Assembly (NCBI GenBank): GCA_964020155.1
Contig: OZ026550.1
Span: 2,274,852 to 2,338,851, forward strand
Reading direction: 5' to 3'
Origin: Chondrilla cf. caribensis
Taxonomy: Eukaryota; Porifera; Demospongiae; Chondrillida; Chondrillidae
Length of the DNA: 64,000 nt
The translations under genes were made by a program, and so were the position numbers. Below are positions 53,601 to 64,000 of the stretch, in pieces. The first letter of the stretch is position 1. Every line of letters begins with the position of its first letter. The notes beneath the pieces were generated by a model. The model was not told where the DNA came from, made no database searches, and worked only from the letters and a program-made list of their open reading frames with translations.

Positions 53601-56136
53601 TACATAATATGTATGTACGTACGTATACAGTGGAACCTCTCTATAAAGGACACTTTGGGACCATAATTTTAGTCCTTATTACAGAGGTTTCCTCAATTTA
53701 GAGGTTATTTTATACACTTCAGTACTACACTGGGACACAGAATGGTGTCCTTATTATAGAGGTTTCCACATTTCAGAGGTTTGTAATAGAGAGGTTCCAC
53801 TGTAATAATATTATTTAACAAAGATGTACAAATACGTACGTATGTACGTACGTATGTTAGTAATACTATGTATGTATGCGTGCAGTACGTAAATTATTCC
53901 ACAAATGTCGGGGTAACTATATTATATTCACACAATATAGCCATGTTCATACCTGTGTACACACATACGTAGCTAACATACAGAACCTCTTTAGACCGAA
54001 ACTTACCTCCATTTTCAGGTACTGGTCTTCCAGCTTCTTTTGATATTCAAATGCCATCTTTTGTATCTTAACCCCCAACATTGAAAGTTGGCTGTTGAGT
54101 TCTGTAGTCTCTTCCATATACCTACTCTCCATTTCGTTCAGCTGCAAATCATTGGATTTATTTGTGTCATAGTACATGCATGTATATACAGTATGTACAT
54201 ATATACGTACATATGCACATACATACATACATGTGCACATACGTACCTGCACATACGTACGTACGTACGTACATCAAGCAGTCTTACAGGTACAATCACT
54301 ACTGACCTCTTTGCTATGAGATTCCTGCATCCTTTGAATGAGATGGCTGTGAGTATGCTCCAGCAACCTACATACATACGTACGTACATGTGTGTACACG
54401 GTGCACTAGTTGGCGGATGTGCATATATACTTGCATACTTGAATGGATACAGGTGGATGTATATACCTTATGTACATAAATGTACTAGTGCATGCATATA
54501 GTGAATTTTGCTTAAACCACCATCTTTTTTACCAACCATCATTTGCCAAGTATGTGCGCATATAATTAATATACTCAGCCATAGTTGGATGCATATTTAT
54601 ACTTTATTCTCACATGGATAGCCACATATACGTATATGTATGTACATACGTACGTATGTATACTTATGTAAGTATGTACACACTGTATGTACGTAAGCAT
54701 ACGTATGTACGTATATACCCATGTACATACGTATTATAATATGCGTACAAATATTATACAAAATGGTTAACTAGGGGAAGGTCAAATTTCAGCCGTAGAT
54801 ACATACATACATGTAAGAAAATACATATAATACATTAAATTGAATATTGTGTGTACATACGTACATATGTATACATAAGTATGTATGTGTGTGTATAATA
54901 TATACACGTACGTACATACATAGTTGTGCACTCAGTATACAGAGTACTTACGTATATACACTTGTATCTATACCTACGTACGTACATTACTTTTCTCTCA
55001 TGATCCTTCTCAAGTGCTGTTATTTTCTCTTTATGCACACTCTTTAGCTGTAGGTACACATACGTACGAACATGTAGTAAAAAACATGTAAGATAAAATA
55101 AGCGTACATATGTACATACCTAGTCAACAATTGAGACACTTTGAGTACATACATATACATATTATTATGAATAAGGACATATATTATAGGTACATGCAGT
55201 ATTTGTATGCATGCTGGTAGGTACACATTCAGATGGACATTACAATACAGTGAGTAAAAGGAGATCAAACATTAGTATTGTCTCATCTTGCTACTGTTCA
55301 TATTAATCGTTATACACAAAAATTAACAAAAACACTCACAAACGTACCAAACAATTATTATAATTTGGTATGATGGAATTACCTGACTGAGGGTTGTTTT
55401 GTATTCCAACCTCTGGGCATCAAACCTCTCCTGCATTACTGCCAGCTCCTTTTCTGCCTTCGAGTCGACTTCTGTATGCACTGGAGGAGGTTTCTGAGAA
55501 AGTTTGGGCAGTTTGGGTACAACAGGCGTTGTTCTTGACTGCGGTACAGCCAGAGACCTTTGCTTTGTTTCTTCCCAGTTAATCTTACGATGAGGTCTGT
55601 GCAAACAAGTGTTCACTTTTCCAAAGAATATTTCAGGATCAATTGTGAGTATCATGTTGTTATCGTTTCTTGCATTTCTTGTGAAACTGTAGCCACTGGC
55701 TTGCGATTTTGAGGAAGGTTGTCTGATAAAAAATTAATAATACATATAATAGTATATAATATTATAATTATGATGAATCAAGTACTGTTGAGTCTCTTCA
55801 TCAAGAACACTCCTGTAATGAATTTCACATTGGGACATTACATTTTGGACACAGAAAAATATGATTTTGTTCAAAGATACGTGATTGATTCAATTTCGAG
55901 GTGGTATCTACATACGTACGTACGTATGTGTACACATTCATTGGTCAGGATATTATTGTATCTGCGTATTATACATCTATATACGGCTAGCTCACTCACT
56001 TCTTGGTACCAATTACTTGATATGGACGCGAACGTGAATGATTATGAACGTCGTCCTCCACACGCGTACTGGTAGGAAACGAGCCCGCCACATCTCTTGG
56101 TACGTACTTCAGATCTGGAGCGCTCTTGGACAACAT
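50275..56136 (-). CDS. coiled-coil protein, 9 exons (424 aa)
   Basis: Exons on the minus strand: 56136-56000, 55722-55383, 55047-54991, 54357-54307, 54141-54007, 53009-52779, 51957-51868, 51486-51377, 50398-50275; phases agree throughout. The N-terminal 110 residues are polar and low in structure (MLSKSAPDLKYVPRD; PKLPKLSQKPPP). From about residue 130 to the end the sequence is almost continuous coiled coil rich in Glu, Lys, Gln and Leu (for example QKKLEDQYLKME, EELKEVREKLNRTHEELRK). There is no signal peptide or membrane segment. The composition suggests a cytoskeletal, ciliary or centrosomal structural protein, but I do not recognise the family. Exon 4 is placed by phase using an AG at 54358-54359; the alternative acceptor 12 bases inside gives a stop. 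Introns carry many TACGTACGTA runs, a (CA)n and two MITEs. Confidence 0.78.
50580..50700. repeat. (CA)n microsatellite
   Basis: About 120 bases of CA repeat with a few CG/TA interruptions, just outside the last exon of the coiled-coil gene, within its terminal intron. Confidence 0.95.
52108..52275. mobile_element. degenerate MITE, GTTAATCCGCC family
   Basis: The left end is TA-CAGTCAATTCTTGTTC; the right end has GGATTAACGAGAATTCACT. They are inverted relatives of each other and of the elements at 44270 and 58982. It lies in an intron of the coiled-coil gene. Confidence 0.5.
53628..53802. mobile_element. pogo-type MITE with TA target duplication
   Basis: CAGTGGAACCTCTCTATAAA at the left and its near-complement ending GAGAGGTTCCACTG at the right, with TA on each flank and repeated CAGAGGTTT words inside. 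It is 175 bases, non-coding, in an intron of the coiled-coil gene. Confidence 0.85.
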
Positions 56137-56496
56137 CTTGGGAATAACACGAGACCGAACCGCTCTGGGATACAAGCGATAACATGGACCGTCGATATCA
56201 CTTTTAGTAGACTACAGTAGGTAAAACAGTGACTTTACATAGAATAATGTGTCTCGAACCACTTTAGCGCACAACAGTCTGGCCGTGATGAACGAGGTGT
56301 TATCCCGTATCTAAGCCTTGAAGGTTACCATGCAATGCCTTACGTACGTATGTCGGTGCATACTTATAAGCGACCGCGGTCATTTAGCACCGCGCGGCTG
56401 AAAATTTACACCCTGGCGATACATACGTACGTACTGTATAGTAAGCCTTATTGCACAGTAGTCTATATGTAATAATCTAAGATTGCCGCAACACAT

Positions 56497-56498
<2 letters not shown>

Positions 56499-56569
<71 letters not shown>

Positions 56570-56589
56570 CGCACACACACACACATAAA

Positions 56590-56651
<62 letters not shown>

Positions 56652-56662
56652 CACACACATAA

Positions 56663-56700
<38 letters not shown>

Positions 56701-56921
56701 GCACACACAAACACACACACACACACACACACACATGCACGCACAAACACACACACACACACAGGCGCATGCACACACCAGCTGGCACATAGACAGTGAT
56801 AGCATGATGTAGTCAGGAGGGAATTTCCTATTCGTTCAGCCATGTGTAGACGCCATAACACAGTTGACAGGTGAAGTGCATTGTTATCAATTCTCATATC
56901 TCTGTGGTAATATTCTTGTGT

Positions 56922-56961
<40 letters not shown>
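56499..56961. repeat. (CA)n - 155-bp core - (TG)n cassette, copy 1
   Basis: A (CA)n tract of about 265 bases (56499-56763), a unique core (56764-56918) and a (TG)n tract (56920-56961). The core matches 59821-59960 at about 90 percent by eye. The outer tracts are inverted complements of each other. Confidence 0.85.
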
Positions 56962-56963
<2 letters not shown>

Positions 56964-57672
56964 AGTTGCATATTCGTGGTTGTATGCTATATTGACACCA
57001 ACATTATACAATATTATATGCTTAACAGTGATGTTTTTAGAATGAAAATGCTAGGCATGATATGTGCAACTATAAGTCTAAGTTGTAAACCTATAATATT
57101 ATACTCATTAACTGTGCCTGGATATTTAAAGATTTCGAAAATTAATGAAGTCTCAGACTAATAATAATATTATGGCATTGAATTAATAGTAAACCCAAAC
57201 ACAACATTAAACACAAACATATACAAGTACGCTCACACACACAGTGATAATAAACTTAAATTGATATGTGGCAACTGGCTAATGGTTTTTGATTGCAATT
57301 TTCATGATTTCACCATTGCGTATGTGTTGGGCCTGATACTACCACATCCCACCCATTATATTTTATTGATCGCAGACAGTCAATTTTCATGAGACATAGA
57401 ATTATGGGCATGCAGAATGGCTCAGGCTGAACTTTCATGGTATACACTGTAGGACCACAAAGCCGAGTCTCATGCTAACCTTTCATCTAGTTCAATATGC
57501 TATGGGTTGCATCATGCATGCTTTGATTACCTTTGGTGCTGCGGTCCAATACTAAGTGCATGCATACCGCGGCGGTGTACTATAGACCGACGGATGAATA
57601 TCAATTATCGCCCGATTCGATCTCTCTCGAACCGTCCTCGTTGGCAAGCAACCAGAGGTTAATTTTAGCTAC
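56962..57672. other. upstream region of the fucosyltransferase gene
   Basis: Non-coding. It becomes GC-richer from about 57540, consistent with a promoter/5' leader. No TATA box was identified. Confidence 0.45.
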
Positions 57673-58809
57673 ATGGAGTCAAATTATCGTTATCATGGGA
57701 AGAGACCCAGGAGAGTTTTCGTTCTGGTAGCCGTTATTGGATTGTTTGTTTTATCGTACATCACCGGTCAGTATCACACTCTCAGACGAGGGATCGCCTA
57801 TCACTATTACAGATCGCGCAAGCCCTACAACGAAGAACACGGGGTGAACAACACGAGTCTGTCTATTTACATCGAGGATGTGGACGCACTGGACGACTTC
57901 TTCGTCAACACTTACTTAGGGATACACATTGGGAAATATTCGTCCCTAGTTGCAGAAGGGCACAAGCGCTGTCGGATCCCGAACGGGACGTGTTTCTTCG
58001 AGAGAGACAACCCGAAGGCGGATGTTGTTTTCAAATTTACTCGCCTGTACAGACCTATCTATCCGACGCGCTATTGCGAACGCCAAATCCTTGCAGTTTT
58101 GAATTCGGAGGCCGAGGTGTCGTGTTCGCCCCCGGCTCTTGCGATGCTGGATTCTGCAAACATCCGAATGACTCATCATCTCACATCCGAGGTGGTGTTT
58201 TCGGAAGCTTGCTTTTTACCCTGGAAAGAGGACCAGTACACAATCCCAGATCCTTCCAAGAAGAAAGGGATCGCTTTAGTCATGAGTAACTGTAAATCAG
58301 AATGGAGGAACAACTACATTATGGAGCTGATGAAACATGTCCACATTGACTCTTATGGTCGATGTTTCCACAATGTGGATGTCCCTCCCAGTTACATACA
58401 TGCGGGGAGCACTTACGTATCTCTGATCCACAAATACAGAATGGTGGTAACTTTTGAAAACACACTACAAACTGACTACATATCAGAGAAGATTGTCCAC
58501 TCGTATAAAGCAGGAGTGATCCCTGTGTATTGGGGGCCACCAGAAATTAACCTATGGGTACCTGGTAACCACACCTTCATTGACCCTCAAAGGTTCAAAG
58601 GGCCAAAGGAACTAGCAGAATATCTCAAACGTGTTGATGAAGATGATTATCTTTTCAGATTTCACACCACGAACTTTGACTTTGAAAAGACGCGTAAAAT
58701 GGTGGACAAATACTGCCAACATCAGTATCCATTTTGTAAGCTATGTCAGGTGGCTCAAAACATTAAACTCTCTAGAATAAAGGAGGGATTGGACCCACCC
58801 ACCTGTTAA
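57673..58809 (+). CDS. alpha-1,3-fucosyltransferase, GT10 family (378 aa)
   Basis: Single-exon type II membrane protein. It has a short basic cytosolic tail (MESNYRYHGKRPRR), a membrane anchor at about residues 15-33, then a lumenal stem and catalytic domain. The C-terminal half carries the GT10 signature: VMSNCKSEWRNNYIMEL, then IDSYGRC, then the donor-site motif KYRMVVTFENTLQTDYISEK with IPVYWGPPE and FID. Enzymes of this family transfer fucose from GDP-fucose to glycans in the Golgi or ER. The acceptor cannot be read from the sequence. The TFEN..TDYISEK form lies within the broad FUT3-11 range and I do not assign a specific orthologue. Length is typical. Potential N-glycosylation sites (NNTS, NGT, NHT) are present. 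No frame damage is seen. Confidence 0.9.
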   Translation: MESNYRYHGKRPRRVFVLVAVIGLFVLSYITGQYHTLRRGIAYHYYRSRKPYNEEHGVNNTSLSIYIEDVDALDDFFVNTYLGIHIGKYSSLVAEGHKRCRIPNGTCFFERDNPKADVVFKFTRLYRPIYPTRYCERQILAVLNSEAEVSCSPPALAMLDSANIRMTHHLTSEVVFSEACFLPWKEDQYTIPDPSKKKGIALVMSNCKSEWRNNYIMELMKHVHIDSYGRCFHNVDVPPSYIHAGSTYVSLIHKYRMVVTFENTLQTDYISEKIVHSYKAGVIPVYWGPPEINLWVPGNHTFIDPQRFKGPKELAEYLKRVDEDDYLFRFHTTNFDFEKTRKMVDKYCQHQYPFCKLCQVAQNIKLSRIKEGLDPPTC

Positions 58810-58981
58810 TTAACCAGTACATTAAAATCAGGTTGTGAATAGATTTCAAATTACTTTTGTTAATACGTGTGATGGTAGTAGAAATTTTGCAATTTTTAGG
58901 GATACATTGTTATATTATGCTATTACTATTTGTGATATGTACTATTGTTTGCTTGATATAATATGATAATGTGATCGAAAT

Positions 58982-59082
58982 TTAAGAAATTCGTTAATCC
59001 GCCAAACTCGTTAATCCGCCAAACTCGTTAATCCGCCAAATATTGCTAAAACGAATTGCGGCGGATTAACGAGAGTACACTG
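58982..59082. mobile_element. MITE remnant, GTTAATCCGCC family
   Basis: Three tandem copies of CTCGTTAATCCGCCAAA face an inverted GGCGGATTAACGAGAGTACACTG-type end. Confidence 0.5.
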
Positions 59083-59744
59083 TATTAATTGACTTCATTA
59101 TAAGGTAATGGCTGACGACACCCATAGCCTTCATACAAGATACCAGGTGACAATATTGTCTCCAAGCTACCAGCTGCAGTTGATGATGCTTGTAGTCACT
59201 AAGTAACCATACAGGTGATGATGTAGTCTTCAAGTTACTGGGTGAGGATGCATGTATACTTCAAGCTATATGCGAGGTGATGATAATTATGTGCCTATAG
59301 CCTCCAACTTGTGCAGTCTGTAAATAGACTACAAGCTACGTATGCCCAAAGGAAGCCAAATGATACACATTTCTGGCCAGTGTGAACTAATAACTATCCT
59401 AATTTCAAAAGTAGGAAAGAAACTTAATCCGTGGAAACAAAATTGGTAGTTGTCTACAATAATTGTCCATGGGACAACAAAAACTTGTTTCATTCCCAAA
59501 CAGGAAAATATAAGTTCAGAGCAGACTGCCAATGAGCATGATATATGTACAAATAACCACCATATAATTACATATTTTGAACATGTATGAATTAATAAAT
59601 CTATACAGGAGTGTCAGTCAAAAATTTAATTTATGTATTATGCATTCATGTACACAACTGAAACACTGACACATTCACATGCAATGCACACACATATACA
59701 ACACACAAACACACACACACATACACACGCACATGTACGAATAA

Positions 59745-59745
<1 letters not shown>
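59083..59745. other. intergenic, no gene seen
   Basis: AT-rich stretch past the fucosyltransferase. A loosely repeated word GGTGATGAT..TCAAGCTA recurs about every 50 bases at 59140-59290. No coding sequence is supported. Confidence 0.45.
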
Positions 59746-60187
<442 letters not shown>

Positions 60188-60191
<4 letters not shown>

Positions 60192-60710
60192 CCTGTAAAC
60201 ACACACCTGGGCAAATGCCTAAACAAAAAAACACACAGGGTATTATGTTGTTGTATGTACTATTATGCAGGCACATCATTCATAATACCTCAGGCTTGCA
60301 ACACAATACTTGCAGGGGAAATGTATAAACTCTAATTTTGATATCAGTGTCTCAATCTGAGTGTGTCATGCAAAAGTAGTTCGTTTGGCTTCTCAGTTTC
60401 CTAAATGAAAGGTGTTTGTCGGCTAACGTACATATAGGTTTTGCCCGATGAGGATTCAATTAAGTTAGTTCTGATGGAGATGGATTGTCTCGTGTTATTT
60501 TCGTTTACAGTTTAACCTGAGTACATTAGTTTTCGATGAATTACTAAGCATCTCACTTTCAGATCCATAAGAGATATCCAAACATAAGAGAAAATTCATT
60601 TACCCCCCCATTTATAATTCATGTCAATTTTTCTATACCATTCTGCAATGAAAGAATATGCCACTTTTAGATTGCAGGCTTTCTGAAAGACAAAAGATTA
60701 TATTTCCTGC
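60188..60710. other. intergenic, no gene seen
   Basis: No recognisable feature. Confidence 0.4.
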
Positions 60711-60960
60711 AGACAACTACTCCCTGCATGGAGACAACTACTTCCTGGAGACCACTAATCCCTGGAGACCACTACTCCCTGGAGACAACTACTTCCTGGA
60801 GACAACTACTCCCTGGAGACAACTAATCCCCGGAGACCACTACTTCCTGGAGATAACTACTTCCTGGAGACAACTACTCCCTGGAGACAACTCTTCCTGG
60901 AGACAACTCTTCCTGGAGACAACTACGTACTTCCTGGAGACAACTCTTCCTGGAGACAAA
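60711..60960 (+). repeat. 18-bp/15-bp minisatellite
   Basis: About 14 copies of CTGGAGACAACTACTTCC with some units shortened to 15 bases. The frame through it is open only because unit lengths are multiples of three. Confidence 0.9.
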
Positions 60961-61374
60961 TACATACGTATACATACTTCTCGTCCTGTAGGCGATTACA
61001 ACCACTTCCTGGACACAATTGTCAGCTAGCTATATAGAATCACTCACAGTATGAAACTCAATTCAAGACCTGTACTTTATGATACATATTATTATTATTA
61101 TTATATAATATTAAACATTGTAGAAATATATCACTATTACTATAATTATAACAGTATTATATACAATGATCTCATCTTGATTTTTGTTATACATAATATT
61201 ATATGTACGCAATAATTATATCAATATAAATTAGATCTTGAAATGAAGATAATAGTAACATAATTAGTCAACATGAACACATTTAAATCCAAACAGCTGT
61301 GTGGTCTCACAGGTGTGAGACTGCAGTTGGCGGTATGCAAGGAGAATTGGGAGGGCTGGTAGCTGTGGTGGCTT

Positions 61375-61450
61375 CATGGCTCAGTAGTTATGGTGGCTAC
61401 GTACAGTCAGAGCCACTGCCTTCAAGTCCCGCAGTTGCCCGTTTTCTCTT
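61375..61450 (+). mobile_element. possible tRNA-derived SINE head
   Basis: TGGCTCAGTAGTTATGG resembles a pol III A box and CTTCAAGTCCCG, about 50 bases later, a B box, as in tRNA-derived SINEs. There is no clear tail or target duplication. The rest of 60961-61870 holds no gene. Confidence 0.3.
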
Positions 61451-61870
61451 TTCTCCTTTCTCTCCGTGCAGGTTGGTTTCCAATGAAACTTATACAATTA
61501 CATTATATCAATATTCGAAATTGGTATGATTATACAATGAGCTTTTTAATTGATTCAACTATTGTAAAAAATATTACACCATCATAATTATTACACTCAA
61601 AGAATAATCAAAAATATGAGAACAACAACGTTAGCGCCATTAATAAATTACTAAACAAGAATAATTAACAGTAACTAGCTATAGTAGGTTATAGTAATGA
61701 TATTATGTAATGTGAAGAAAAGACAATATCTATGCACAGGAATATAGCTATCAGTGATAACCACCAATAATAAAAATAATCAATAATAATTACTTGTATC
61801 CCGGAAATATTATTACAACACAATTACCATGATGAAACGTACTGGTCCATGGTTTTAAAGTAGTCTCATT

Positions 61871-62612
61871 TCAATGAATTTCGTCTTCTTTGAGAACATT
61901 CGGGTCCACTTTGTCCTTGGAAAGCGGTTGTACACTGGAAGTAAGTCTGGGACTGTCTGACACACCCACACCTCCAACAGACACAGACACACTAGACACA
62001 TCTACACTGGTAGGGGAAACTTGGTATGAATGTTCGGATAAGATTTGAGAGGACTGAGACACTCGAGGAGGGCTTTGTTGTAGGGTGGCCGGTAACGGAG
62101 ACATAGTTTGAACAATTTCTGCAGAGTGGTTAGCAGCCGAGGATGATATCAAGGATTTCATATTATTTGCCGAGGACTGAGAATGAGCAAAAATAGAGGA
62201 ATTTGGAGAGGAGGACAGAGGAGATAAGTGGACTCTGGGTTCCTTGGTAGACAGGCGTTTGACCGGTTCTTTCCTTATAATTCCTTTACCACTTTCCTTG
62301 GTATCCACCACTGGTCGAAGATGGAGCATAGAGAATTGCCGTTGAGAAGCAGAGATTGGTTTTGAAACATGCGAATGGGAAACAGTGATTGCAGAGGAGG
62401 ACTTGGATACTGGAGCAAGGTTGGGAGAAGTTGCAGTTTTAGGTGATACAATAGGTGTTACTATCTCTGAATGTGAGGTACTTGGCGATATACTGGGGAT
62501 CTTTAAGAGTGTACCGGCTACACTCAATGTTGCAGGGTTACTTAAATCTGTGCAGAAGAAATGGAAGAGATGTGTATACTTGTGTGTGACACTGTGTGCA
62601 CACGTGTCTGTG

Positions 62613-62704
<92 letters not shown>

Positions 62705-64000
62705 TGTGTGTGTGTTTGTGTGTGTTTGTGTGTGTGTTGTGTGTGTGAGAGTTTGAGTGTGGGTGTTCTTGCGTGTGTGTGTTCGTGTGTTAGTGTACGT
62801 GCATGCGTGCATGTGTGCAAGCATGTACATATGTGTATACAAATGCATTGCTAGAATGAAATTCTTTTATGCCAAGTACAATATAATGATAAGATTATGG
62901 ATATACATGTAACTTCAACACACCCTTTAAAGTTGATAGTATGTCTTTTACTTGAGCCATTTTTTCCAGGGTTAAGGTCAATCCCTTGGTCTTTTCTTGA
63001 GTTGAAGCGCCTATACGTATGTGTAGGTATGTACATATAAAAATGAATACACAAAAAAGGGAGATCCGGAGAATGATGTAAATCCACCTGGGTTTAAGAT
63101 ACATTGCTGTACAGTTGTGGTCAACATCAAAGGAAAAAGTGTGCCTGTATATCGTCAATTGCACACTTTTTTGACCACAAGTGAGCAATATATGGGATAT
63201 ATGGGAATGTATGGGAGTACATTTTGCACGGTACTTCGTGGGATGTGTGTACGTACGTACATCACAGTCTAAATTACACACAAATACACATGTACCTCAC
63301 AGTCTAAATTACACACACATACACATGTACATCACAGTCTAAATTACACACACACATACACATGTACCTCACAGTCTAAATTACACACACATACACATGT
63401 ACCTCACAGTCTAAATTACACACACATACACATGTACCTCACAGTCTAAATTACACACACATACACATGTACCTCACAGTCTAAATTACACACACATACG
63501 TACACATGTACCTCACAGTCTAAATTACACACACATACACATGTACCTTAACATACATACGTACCTGCCAGTATCTGAGGACTTGAAACTTTATCCGAAG
63601 TGTTACCAGTAGTAGGGGTACCAACAGTGACATCACTACTGACAACTGGGTGGGCATCTGTAGTTCTGCTAGTCTCAGTAGGTGTACTAGTAAGAATTGG
63701 TTTCCTTGCTATGGTCGTGATTCTCACCGTGCTGTCAACTGATGACAGGGCTGAAATAGTTGACGTAGATGTGATCGGAGTCAAGACGATGGAAGGCATC
63801 TGTGATACAGGGGCAGTAGTCAGTGATGGTGTGCTGATAGTACATGCCACAGTCTGTGATGGTGAGTTGATAGTAGATACTGCAGTCAGTGCTGGTGTGC
63901 TGATTGTAGTTGCTGCAATCAGTGATGGTGTGCTGACAGTAGATGCTGCAGTCAATGATGGTTTGCTGATAGTAGATGCTCCAGTCAATGATGGTTGTTT
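61871..64000 (-). CDS. Ser/Thr-rich repeat protein, 3' part (5' end outside window)
   Basis: Visible exons on the minus strand: 64000(+)-63565, 63010-62924, 62547-61871; both introns are phase 1. The first visible exon encodes an 11-residue repeat of the type TAASTVSTPSL, about five copies (DNA period 33 bases), followed by Thr/Ser-rich sequence. The middle exon is different: a helical EKMAQVKDILSTLK segment. The last exon (about 225 residues) is rich in Ser, Pro and Val, with a conserved-looking basic patch (IIRKEPVKRLSTKEP) and an acidic end (SKDKVDPNVLKEDEIH). There is no membrane segment in the visible part. It may be a nuclear regulatory protein or a mucin-like protein; the basic patch favours an intracellular one. 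I do not recognise the family. Confidence 0.65.
62617..62740 (+). repeat. (TG)n microsatellite
   Basis: About 120 bases of TG repeat in the last intron of the Ser/Thr-rich gene. Confidence 0.95.
63255..63545. repeat. 35-bp tandem repeat, about eight copies
   Basis: Unit CTCACAGTCTAAATTACACA plus CACATACACATGTAC, repeated head to tail without spacers in an intron of the Ser/Thr-rich gene. One unit carries an ACGT insertion. Confidence 0.95.

Noticed and set aside
56380..57011. Long open frames of Cys-Val repeats on the minus strand (also 59638-60335, 62385-62854, 25414-25687, 36917-37181)
   Set aside because: They are translations of (CA)n/(TG)n microsatellites, open in several frames at once, with no splice or coding context.
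60658..61029. Open frame with repeated Pro-Gly-Asp-Asn-Tyr and Leu-Glu-Thr-Thr words
   Set aside because: It reflects an 18/15-base minisatellite; no start context, splice sites or conserved flank.
63255..63545. Possible CRISPR-like array
   Set aside because: The units follow head to tail with no unique spacers, and the host is eukaryotic; it is an intronic minisatellite.

Overview
This is eukaryotic, and by every sign animal, nuclear DNA. It is AT-rich, its genes are split by GT-AG introns, it carries long (TG)n/(CA)n and TACG-type microsatellites, and it holds many small DNA transposons and LINE/Penelope retroelement pieces. The gene content (SPRY/RING/TRAF-finger protein, GT10 fucosyltransferase, HNMT-like methyltransferase cluster, DUF7869 and ParB-like transposon-type genes, small secreted Cys-rich proteins) fits an early-branching marine invertebrate; a sponge is my best guess, but the sequence alone does not prove it. 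Exon models were built by hand from splice consensus and phase agreement.

Layout. (1) 0.57-38.65 kb is a gene-family region built from a tandem duplication. Each unit holds a secreted Cys-rich two-module gene (+), then a type-a methyltransferase (-), then a type-b methyltransferase (-). Unit 1 (about 570-10450) has an intact 11-exon Cys-rich gene (1648-5099). Its type-a methyltransferase has been replaced, apart from five codons and the promoter, by a 5'-truncated Penelope-like element (6494-7637); its type-b gene (8723-9604) is intact. Unit 2 (about 11740-38650) has the same gene split by a 17.4-kb foreign block (about 14114-31540), with loss of exon 4 and a LINE insertion in exon 7. Its methyltransferases at 35311-36183 and 37513-38415 are intact. 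Another intact methyltransferase (39219-40082) and two decayed copies (40625-41206, 41612-42471) follow.

(2) The 17.4-kb block carries an 832-residue hAT-like transposase candidate (-, 15175-17673). It also carries a head-to-head gene pair sharing a promoter of about 0.1-0.2 kb: a 10-exon DUF7869-type protein with D/D/D-like motifs (-, 18628-24728) and a 12-exon ParB/sulfiredoxin-like protein with a methylase-like tail (+, 24822-31281). Several non-autonomous elements sit in their introns. This pair is the best candidate for a poorly described mobile or domesticated system.

(3) 42.8-58.8 kb looks like host housekeeping-type DNA. It has a four-exon gene with the unusual architecture SPRY-SPRY-SH3-RING-TRAF fingers (+, 42855-47997), a nine-exon coiled-coil protein (-, 50275-56136) and a single-exon alpha-1,3-fucosyltransferase (+, 57673-58809).

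(4) The right edge holds the 3' part of a Ser/Thr-rich protein gene with 11-residue repeats (-, 61871 to beyond 64000). Minisatellites, MITEs and inverted CA/TG repeat cassettes fill the spaces between genes.
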